From Chloromonas sp. AAM2 (lineage: Eukaryota; Chlorophyta; Chlorophyceae; Chlamydomonadales; Chlamydomonadaceae), in the NCBI GenBank assembly GCA_004335635.1, contig QAXH01006353.1, positions 7,876 through 20,231 of the forward strand: DNA of 12,356 nucleotides, written 5' to 3'. How positions within the stretch are numbered: position 1 is the first letter of the stretch; each line of letters begins with the position of its first letter. A program made the translations under genes and the position numbers. Shown one piece after another: positions 1-7,490 of the stretch. A model generated the notes under the pieces. That model saw only the letters and a program-made list of their open reading frames with translations, was not told the DNA's origin and searched no databases.

Positions 1-280
1 ACCCAAAGCAAAACAGGACGGGGCCGCAAAAGTCAAGGCCAAAGACTAGATAAAGGGAGCCAGTCAGTCACTTCTAATCGATTGCAAATGCTCGTGTGTG
101 GCTGTGCATCTTTCCACGCCTTGAGACGTTTACGAACATGCATATACAAGTTGGCATGCAACCCATGCCGCAATCCCAGGAAAACCCGTGCCTAAACTCG
201 CCTAGAGTCTGTGTACAGGGTGTTGATAAGGAAAAGCGCCTATCCGTGTCAACTCTGATTTGATGGGAGGCTGCTTGATG
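1..280. other. No supported gene upstream of the 28-bp array
   Basis: No coding exon can be defended here. A short open stretch follows an acceptor-like tacag at about 218-222 and stops at the tga near 259, without a usable donor. Longer antisense open frames in this area are produced by the tandem array that begins at 281. The 5' part of the serine-rich gene could lie here or outside the window. Confidence 0.5.
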
Positions 281-448
281 GTTGGCATGCGTGTGCATGC
301 AGATGATGGTTGGCATGCGTGTGCATGCAGATGATGGTTGGCATGCGTGTGCATGCAGATGATGGATGGCATGCGTGTGCATGCAGATGATGGTTGGCAT
401 GCGTGTGCATGCAGATGATGGTTGGCATGCGTGTGCATGCAGATGACG
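281..448. repeat. 28-bp tandem array, six units
   Basis: Six head-to-tail units begin at 281, 309, 337, 365, 393 and 421. The unit reads gttggcatgcgtgtgcatgc followed by agatgatg. The fourth unit starts gatgg instead of gttgg, and the last ends gatgacg. Each unit contains two GCATGC palindromes four bases apart, so each could fold, and each contains gtgtgcatgcag, which resembles a 3' splice site. The unit length is not a multiple of three, so reading frames rotate from unit to unit and create meaningless overlapping open frames on the minus strand. There are no unique spacers, so this is a minisatellite. It directly precedes a probable coding exon. Confidence 0.95.
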
Positions 449-3400
449 CAACGGCAGAATGCAAAGCCACAGGTAGTGCTTCTGATGCCGCGCCACAGCC
501 AGGCGTGGTGCCGGCTGCACACTACTCAAGCCACCGCCGGACCTCCATGCCCAATATCGTTTACACAGCACAGGTAGAGGGCATGACGATGTATTAGATG
601 GTGGACAGGTTCGTCATCATTTGTTCACTGAGATCGTTGTTGCCAACAGTGTGACTCATGGCAACAAATGTGTTGATTGTGAGATGTGTTAATTGTCAGA
701 CGCAATTTGCATCACAGCTTGAAGTGCAACATGCCTGCACATGTGCTTTTGTGCTTTTGGCTGCTGGTATCAAACAAGCTCACGTTTTCCAAATGCGTGA
801 TGGGCTTGCAACATCAGCCTGAACGAACTAACAGCTGACTGACCATGTTTTGTGGAGCCGGCGTACATGATGTGCCTTGCCTGCTGCCATGCAATCACAG
901 ACTGCGCCTTGCTGTTTGTGTTTGCAATGTGCAACACTACAGTGTGTGATCGCACGCTGATTGATCATGCTTGCTTGCTTGTGCAGCTCCCTGCAGCTGC
1001 TTCCATCATGAGGCACCATGACAGATCGGCATATGCACCTGGTAAGCTTCTGTCAACACTTGGCGGTTGGCAGTAGAACAAAAGACGAGCGAGGCAGACT
1101 GCAGCTTGAGCATGTTTCTATTAAGTGAGAGCCACAGGCGCCTTCCGACGCAGTGCCAGAGAAGCGAACATGTGCACAGAACAATCTGTAGAACAATTCT
1201 GCTCAGAGCTGCCAACGGCTCAGCCAGTGCACCAGGCCTGTAATGGTGCCGCTGGTGCTGGTGCTGTCCCCATGCTCAACAACCAAAAACCAGCGTCGCA
1301 GCCATTGGCACCGACAGCCTTGCTTGACACACCAGCATCTGGCAGTGCTCAACGTCCATTTGGTGCTGATTTCCTTGCTTATCTCATGCGGGGAGGGTGT
1401 GGGACTTGTAGGGGATAGTCTTCTAGCAAACGTGCAGAAACTCGGGCATAGCTTATTCAAGTGCCACTGGCGGTCTGCCCTGTGGTGCGCCATCGCTTCT
1501 GTGCCTGTGCTGTCTCTGCAGGTTCACGAGGGAGCTGTCACGCACTGAATTGGGCAGGGTCGATGTGAGTGTGGTTCTGTCCAGTGATGGTGTGCTGGGC
1601 ATAGGATAGTGTGGCAGCAGGTACCCCCAAGATCGTTTTTCATGTGCACTTGCACACGGCTGGCTTTGCACACTGCGTTGACAGGCGCTCCTTAGAAACC
1701 GATTGTTTGCAAGTTGTCAGACTGCAAGTGCTGTTGAGCCCGCCTGTGTCCGCCCTCATGTGAAACACGTCCGCCAGACCCAGAAGGCTGCTCGCATTGT
1801 GATTACACTCTTAGCGATGATCTGTCCTGTTTGTATGCGTGTGTACATAGGTACGGTGTGGTGCCACAAGCGGAGAACGATCTGTTGACATCCGTTGACT
1901 ACGACGATTTTCTGGAGTCTGTTACCAATGCTTCGGAGGAGCAGTTTCACGACTGCGAAGGGCTAAGTGCAGCAGCACTGGCAACGGCGAGACCCCGAGA
2001 GGTTTCCAACAGCTGCGAGGGAGCAGCCATGCTGCCAGCCTGGCCCCAGCCGCCTTCAACCTCAAACAGTTTTGAGGGCCTAGCCAAAGCACCAACACGA
2101 CGCAAGCTGCAGGCCATTTCAAACAGCTGCGAGGGGTTTGCTACAGGAATGCAGCAGCCTGACCTTCAAAAGGTCTTGATTTCTACAGAGGGAGTGCTGG
2201 CTGCGCCAACACGTCAGAAGCTTTCAAGCACTGCTGAAAACCTGGTGGCAGTGCCCGAATCTCGCCTGAACTACAGTAAGGCCTTGGGCGGCTCTGAACG
2301 CTTGGGCACTGCCAATACCGGCACAGAAACGTCCTCGCCGAAAGCCAATCGGCAGCCAACGGCTCTTTGGGATGAATCCAGCTGTGTTACTTCAGACGCA
2401 GCTGCTGCTGAATTGCCTTGCGCGGAGGCGGCGCTCAATATGTTGCGGAAAGTCGGACACTCCGGTGGCAACAGGAGTGCGGGAGTGCAGAGTCCCTTCA
2501 GCAGTCGCAGCAGCGTTGAAGTACCCAACGCCGTTAGCCTAGGCAGCCCAAGTCTGCAGTCAGGGCGCAGGAGCGTCGAACTGCCCAGCGTCACGAGCAG
2601 GAGCGTACCCCGCGGCCGGCGTTCGAGCGTTGACCTTTCATACTCACTTGGCACCCGTGGAAGCGTGGAATCCCTGAGCCCAGCAAGACGACGAGGAAGT
2701 GTTGACCTGTCTACTTTGAGTAGCAGGCGCGAGAGTTTTAGTCTGCCAAACGCGGCTGGAAGGCAAGGTACACCAAGAGGCGGAGCACGTGCGTTCGTTT
2801 CTCACTCCAGCGCGACCTTATCCAGCCGCGCATCCAGCCCATCATGCAGCAACATGAACGCCTCGTCTTCTCAAGCTCTCATCAAGCGACACACTAGCCG
2901 CCTCAGCGCGGTAGCCACAGCGCACGACGGGGACAGCAGCACCGAGTGTCACACGCCGTTCAGCGCACACCATCCAAGTAGGGATGGAGTGCTGATGTCC
3001 TGGTTGCTCACATCTGAGAGCAAGGAAGCAAATGAGAACGCAACAGCAAACGCGCTGGAAACTGACGAGGGCACTCTGCCAGCTCTCAATCTTCGATTGC
3101 TTTCGTCTGCGTTGGTCAGCACCAGCTCATTTCAGGTAACATGATGGGTTCACACTAGCTTACATCGCACACATTCAAGTGCACAACCGAGGCGCACCAT
3201 CAACGCAGAGACTAGTAACTGCTATGCCAAAAAAAAAAAAAACTTTCCAGTTCTGGGACAATTTGTGTGAATTGGTCTGTAATACTGCCAGCAACCATTG
3301 TGGCGGCTGCAGTACGGCTGCCCATGGGCGTTGCCGCCACTCATTCCACAACTTCGTTTTTGGAGCTGACTGTACTTGTGACTGCCTGTAGGATATGGAA

Positions 3401-4117
3401 GAGGAGGAGGTGGAAGAAGACGTGGACACCCCGGACGCAAATGTGCAAGGCGGTTTCTGCCCCGATCCCCGGGCGACAGCAGTTTGGTCCTCGTCGCTGG
3501 CCACTCTGCTCCCAGGGACTCTCAGCAGCAGCGACAGCTTCTCCAGCCGCCGCAGCGGCCGTGGCGGTGGTAACCATGCGAGCCTTGGTGGCAAGATTAG
3601 CGACAGGCCCGAAGCCGCATCACATCAGCATGCTGGAGACAATTCCGCACGCTCATCCTCGTGTGCGGTTGAGGCCCAGCAGCATGGGAATCCACTGAAG
3701 TCGGTGTTGAAGTCGGCCTTGTCAAAAGGCTTCAGCGAACGGTTGCACAGGCACAGCAGGCCGCACATGGCTCCCAGGCAAGAGGTACTTTTCGCCGCTC
3801 AGGTGCAGACGCTGGGAGGCAGTGCTGGTGATGAGTGGCCCTGATGGGTGTGCCTGTGTTCCCTTCAGGCTGACGTAAGTAGGAACAAGGGAGGTCTCAG
3901 CTCGACATGTGACCCGTATGGCGAGAATGGGGCTGACTTAAGTGGTGACGAATCTTCAACAGAAACTCGCACGGCAATACACTGCACAAGTTGGCCGTGC
4001 TTGAAAGCGTTTCCATTGGCCAGATTCAACACCTGGAATGCAGCACTTGAACGAGGACGGCACACTCTATTGATCAGATGCTGCCAAACATCAACTGGCA
4101 ACTGGTGGTCACAATGA
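443..4117 (+). CDS. Serine-rich low-complexity protein, multi-exon, function unknown
   Basis: I do not recognise this protein. Proposed exons are 443-573, 987-1041, 1138-1396, 1522-1564, perhaps 1621-1643, 1851-3135, 3392-3802 and 3869-4117. Their phases agree, giving about 817 residues with the 5' end unknown. Good donors include gtaagc at 1042 and gtgagt at 1565. The 1851-3135 exon carries five to six copies of a 19-residue SNSCEG-type repeat (1951-2250) and then six RxxSV/F sites (2503-2745), four of them exactly 12 residues apart. The next exon opens with an acidic EEEEVEED stretch followed by Ser/Arg-rich sequence. There is no signal peptide, membrane segment or catalytic motif. It looks like a largely disordered, phosphorylatable protein. 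Weak points are the first exon start, the 23-base exon and the last exon: an alternative ending is an unspliced stop at 3842-3844, and the donor at 3785 could replace the one at 3803. A TGTAA signal at 4284 fits the proposed end. Confidence 0.55.
1951..2250 (+). repeat. 19-residue protein repeat (SNSCEG type) within the coding exon
   Basis: The glutamate codon of the CEG/FEG/TEG/AEN core falls at 1957, 2017, 2074, 2131, 2188 and 2236, so spacings are 20, 19, 19, 19 and 16 residues. Core versions are HDCEGLS, NSCEGAA, NSFEGLA, NSCEGFA, ISTEGVL and STAENLV. Two of the best-preserved units continue with APTRRKLQ and APTRQKLS. Decay of the cysteine and serine towards the C-terminal end suggests an old internal duplication rather than a recent one. 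Confidence 0.8.
2503..2745 (+). repeat. Array of RxxS(V/F) sites in the serine-rich protein
   Basis: The central serine codons lie at 2512, 2572, 2626, 2662, 2698 and 2734, giving spacings of 20, 18, 12, 12 and 12 residues. Versions include RRSVELP, RRSSVDLS, RGSVESL, RRGSVDLS and RRESFSL. An arginine two or three residues before serine and a hydrophobic residue after it is the general pattern favoured by basophilic kinases such as PKA and CaMK-type enzymes. Kinase use is inference. Confidence 0.75.
3229..3290 (-). repeat. Dispersed A-tract element, copy 1
   Basis: Fourteen A residues (3229-3242) are followed by ctttccagttctgggacaat at 3243. The same arrangement recurs at 12125, and similarity continues weakly for about 25 further bases (gtgtga, tggt, tgta in order). 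Copy 1 sits inside the intron between 3135 and 3392 of the serine-rich gene. Read on the minus strand the element ends in a T run, as a T-tailed short retroelement or a Pol III-type transcript end would. That reading is inference, so the strand is tentative. Confidence 0.65.
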
Positions 4118-4283
4118 CACATGCAAAACTGAACTGCTCTATCCGGCTTGGCTGGTTGTCTACCTGCGTTCTGTGTGCGGCGTGTAGTGCATTCAAACCA
4201 CGGTGTTTGCTTGTGTCTGCAAAACATGCCACAGCAACATGCAGGGACGAATTACTACGGCAACTTTCATGCTGCAAACCTGG

Positions 4284-4288
4284 TGTAA
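4284..4288 (+). other. TGTAA poly(A) signal
   Basis: TGTAA is the usual polyadenylation signal of green algal nuclear genes. This one lies 167 bases beyond the proposed stop at 4115-4117 of the serine-rich gene, a normal 3' UTR distance, and supports the + strand gene ending here. Confidence 0.5.
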
Positions 4289-5702
4289 GTTTCAACGGTT
4301 TTTATTGTATCTGTTGCCAGAATACCTGGCATGCTGCGACAAATTCCTGTGATGGTCGTTGACTTTTGACTGTTTATCAGTCCCTTGGGACATATTTAAC
4401 CCTGCGCAAAACATTTCAGGATACTACCACCTAGTATTTAAAAACCTCGTCAATCAATGCAATGAATCAACTTGGTGTGCCGTGTCTGAATAATTCCTGG
4501 TCATGCGCAGTGGATATGAACCGTACATTATCACTTGGTACCTGATTTAGTCTGCTTGGCTGCAACGCCAGTAAACCGTCTCTGACGTGTTTGTGCCTAC
4601 TTGCCTTGGCCTTCCTTTCTACCGTATTTCCTATGTATCGACTTGGCCTCACCTCCTTTGAATCAACTTGCCTCAGCCATCACTTCTCCCTTTCGCCCTT
4701 TCCTCGTTTCTTTCCTCGTTTGGTGGTTTGATAGTTCCATTTCCCAACGATGGGAGCGTGGTCGATCATTTTGCTGCCTAGCCTGGATCAGTCGCATCTC
4801 ACTGAGTGCTTGGGCAAACACCTTACTGCCACCTTGCTTTCGTCCTTGTGTGTTGACTTCCTATTTTCATCTGTGCCTTCATCTTTTTTTGTTGACTTCC
4901 TGGTTTTCACTTTGACGTGGACCTGTTGCCTCGGGCCGACCAGCTGCATCTCACTACGAGAGTCAGCTGACACAACGTTGTTCTGTATCATGAGATTTGA
5001 TCAATCAATCAAGTTTTTTTCAAATTGCCGAATTGTCCTTGCAGCATAGGCTGTGTCATGTTTGCAAGAAGGGTGTTGTTGTTGAAAGGTTCCTTGCAAC
5101 ATGGGATTCCGGGCATCAATTTTGTGGCATTGGCCCATGCATGATTTGACTCATGATGCTCAATTTCAGGCTCTGCTATGACAGTGGCAAAACGTCCCAC
5201 GCTCATTGTGTGGCCTGCGTGCAGCGTGCTCGCCCAGACACCGCATGCAAGCCGAGTCACACAACGCTTGGTGCCACTCCATGTACCGATCAATTGTTAC
5301 ACAGCAACTGTCCCACAACTGGCAGCCATCGTTTTGGTCAATGGCTGGTTGTTATATGACACCTCCTGCAACTTGTAACCTTTGTTCCTGTTGTGTTTTG
5401 CATAGAAATTCCCGCTGGTCATTTGGCAACAACCGCAATGTTCGGCTGGAACAAGCCCCTGTACATAAGCCTGCGTTAATTCCTTGTATTTCTCCCTCAT
5501 AACCTACATACCAGCCAGTACACAAGACCCTTACCCTGACCTAATTCTCAATTTCTCATTACTTCATGCATACCGATCATTGCAAACTCACTGTTGAACG
5601 AGCGGCTAGCAGGACAGCGAAGCTACGGGCGCATCTGTACACGCAATGTACCGATGATGATGGTAAAGCCACCTGGTTGCTGTACTCTATATCCGTTTCC
5701 AG
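4289..5702. other. Intergenic or unresolved stretch
   Basis: No exon can be supported. From about 4590 to 4940 the + strand is markedly pyrimidine-rich, with the phrase gttgacttcct repeated at 4852 and 4890. TATA-like sequence occurs near 4391 (catatttaa), and another TGTAA lies near 5376. An open frame from about 5540 to 5663 ends at a possible donor (gtaaag) in the phase needed by the oxygenase exon that follows, but its translation matches nothing I recognise in that family, so I do not call it. Confidence 0.4.
5306..5323 (+). repeat. Possible degenerate third copy of the A-tract element core
   Basis: The sequence aactgtcccacaactggc, read on the opposite strand, matches 16 of 18 bases of gccagttctgggacaatt found at 12141. 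It is inverted relative to copies 1 and 2 and has no adjoining A or T run, so it may be a decayed copy or chance. Confidence 0.3.
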
Positions 5703-6621
5703 GCTCTCAAGTACCCCGCCACCACCGGCAACACGGACGCCCACACTGACTATGGGTGCATCAGCGTGCTGCTGCCGGGCGACCAGGGCCTGCAGGTGTG
5801 TGGTGCACGTCTGTGAGCAGCAGCAGCAGCACGTGGCATTCGCAGGCAGGTGTGTGGTGCACGTCTGTTAGCAGCAGCAGCAGCAGCACGTGGCATTCGC
5901 AGGCAAGTGTGTGGTGCACGTCTGTTAGCAGCAGCAGCAGCACGTGGCATTCGCAGGCAAGTGTGTGGTGCACGTCTGTTAGCAGGAGCAGCAGCAGCAC
6001 GTGGCATTCGCAGGCAAGTGTGTGGTTCACGTCTGTTAGCAGCAGCAGCAGCACGTGGCATTCGCAGGCAAGTGTGTGGTGCACGTCTGTGAGCAGCAGA
6101 AGCAGCAGCAGCACGTGACATTTGCAGGCAGGTGTTTCTGAGCGTGTGTCTGTATGAGGGACTACAGGAGTGAGCACATGAGCCAGGTGCCTTGCCTTAG
6201 TCTTGCTCTTCCCGTGGCATGGCATGGGCTGCAATACACTACGTACTGCACTACAAGAGCGCAGTGACGTGGTCGTCATTGTCATCATCATCAACACCAG
6301 TAATACATTGGCAGATTCACAATGATTTTGACGGGCCCTTTGCAACATTCCAATGCGGCCGCCATGTAAACCCACAACTACTCCTGTAAGGCAGCACTCC
6401 TCCTGTGACCTGTAGGTTTGGTACCAGGGCTCCTGGCACCCAATGCCGCTGGTGCCCGATGCCTTCGTGCTCAACTTGGCGACCTGCTCCAGATGTGGTC
6501 AGGCGGGGCCATCAAGAGCACCATCCACCGGGTCATCTACAACAACGCAAGCGGCAAGCCAAGGCCAGTGGAGGCTGTGATGCCTGCAGAAGCTGACCAC
6601 CCCTGTAGCGGGGTGTTGTAG
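5703..6621 (+). pseudogene. 2-oxoglutarate/Fe(II) oxygenase fragment with a frameshift
   Basis: Exon A (5703-5795, acceptor tttccag, donor gtgtgt) encodes 31 residues including AHTDYGCISVLLPGDQGLQ. Its HTD supplies the first two iron ligands of the HxD...H triad. Exon B starts at 6416 after ctgtag, in the same phase. It reads VWYQGSWHPMPLVPDAFVLN and then, one frame over, LGDLLQMWSGGAIKSTIHRV, whose histidine would be the third ligand. The two halves join in family order only if one G is restored in the ttggc at 6476-6480. These features match the C-terminal catalytic core of isopenicillin-N-synthase-like dioxygenases. The downstream RxS motif that holds 2-oxoglutarate is not seen, and no N-terminal exons were found. 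The frame ends at a tag at 6619. It is either a decaying copy or a working gene with a sequencing or assembly error; the specific substrate cannot be inferred. Confidence 0.6.
5796..6131. repeat. CAG-rich minisatellite, six units of 54-60 bp, in an intron
   Basis: Units begin with gtgtgtgg (gtgtgtggttc in unit 5) at 5796, 5850, 5907, 5961, 6018 and 6072, and the array ends at 6131, giving lengths 54, 57, 54, 57, 54 and 60. Each contains gtgcacgtctgt (gttcacgtctgt in unit 5), a run of AGC triplets, and cacgtggcattcgcag (cacgtgacatttgcag in the last). All length differences are whole AGC triplets, so open frames on both strands persist through the array, but none continues the flanking oxygenase exons. 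The first unit begins exactly at the proposed donor site of oxygenase exon A. Confidence 0.95.
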
Positions 6622-7490
6622 GCCAGTAGAGGACATCATCTCAGTGTGTGGTTGGTGCTTGTATTGACATGGGCGGGCCGGACCACAACTCAGTGTATGG
6701 TTGGGGCGCTACTGTACTTCTGAATGTCAGGCAGGATGAAATTTCTTCATCAATAGTTGGGGCACAAACCGGATGGTGCTACCCCCACAGCTCATCATGC
6801 ACGCGCCCAATTTGCATGATGAGCTGTGGGGGTAGCAGTTGTGGGGGGAGGGGAGGAGCTATGAGGGTGGGAGAGCGGGAAGAAGTAGCAGCGACTGAGA
6901 CAAGAGCAGCGCCAGCCAATGCAGCAGTCGCAGCACCAACCAAAACAATGAGCGATTTATAACAAAAAACCGGGTGGCGGGGGGGCTCCTGGGTTCTGCC
7001 CAGGTCCAACCACTCCCCAAGGCCTAGCAAAGTGTGCCCAACCAACCTTCATTGCAAGTTCAATCTGTTGTGACAGGGAGACAGTCCCAAGAGTTGAATC
7101 AGTTCTTTTGCAACACGACTGAACTGCTCGTGGCAGCCCATGCATGGCCTGCAGGTACTCGATCCCCTTCTTTCTCCACCTCAGCGCGGTTCCACCATTA
7201 ACTGTGGCCCAGAGAAAGTGATCAAGTTGCAGGAGCTGCAGGGAGTGTGGGGCAAACACAGACTGAAAAAAGGCGAAAACCAGATGTCCGCATGCAGCAT
7301 GTCTCAAACCAGGCGGAAGCTTGAAAGAATGGGCATGTGCCGTACATCAGATGTCAGTTGGAAACGGCCCGATGTCGACCATCGAACTCTATGCCATCAT
7401 TCCAAGGGCATTATCATTGCTGGTTTTCACAAGACGCTGCCAACAACATAAAGCAAACGTGCTTTGGGAAAAACCCTTTCCACAATCCCG
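6622..7490. other. Intergenic or unresolved stretch before the SAXO-HSP70 gene
   Basis: No gene is supported. The stretch contains the perfect inverted repeat at 6777-6837, a G-rich segment (about 6841-6880) and a second G run near 6977. A TTTATAA at about 6956-6962 could serve as a TATA element for the next gene but is unproven. Open frames occur on both strands between 6957 and 7451; none resembles a known family. Missing oxygenase exons or a 5' UTR of the next gene could lie here. Confidence 0.4.
6777..6837. repeat. Perfect 25-bp inverted repeat (hairpin)
   Basis: The left arm 6777-6801 and right arm 6813-6837 are exact reverse complements. The arm starts tgctacccccacagctcatc and the loop is the 11 bases cgcgcccaatt. 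Pairing stops at 6776/6838. No run of U follows, so it is not a standard terminator. The arms are not repeated elsewhere in the window. Confidence 0.95.

Noticed and set aside
281..448. CRISPR-like array
   Set aside because: Units are contiguous copies with no unique spacers, and the setting is a eukaryotic nuclear gene.
3874..3879. Perfect donor gtaagt just inside the proposed last exon of the serine-rich gene
   Set aside because: Using it would leave a five- to six-base exon after the acceptor at 3868; the open frame to 4117 and the TGTAA beyond it are a simpler explanation, though not proven.
5010..5040. gtttttttcaaattgccgaattgtcc as another A-tract element copy
   Set aside because: The order of T run and core differs from the two good copies and the core match is poor.
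4601..5049. Overlapping hydrophobic open frames suggesting a membrane protein
   Set aside because: They come from a pyrimidine-rich strand that encodes Phe, Leu and Ser in any frame; no splice signals or family features support a gene.
5761..6474. 237-residue leucine-rich open frame on the minus strand, and Ser-rich or Ala-rich frames in the same place
   Set aside because: They are translations of the CAG-rich minisatellite, whose unit lengths are multiples of three and so stay open in several frames.
6841..6880. G-quadruplex in the G-rich segment
   Set aside because: Four G runs exist, but one loop would be about 11 bases, longer than the usual limit.
6957..7307. 116-residue open frame on the minus strand
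   Set aside because: Parts look protein-like (for example GIEYLQAMHGLPRAV), but no family is recognised, and overlapping forward frames look equally plausible. Not enough to call a gene.
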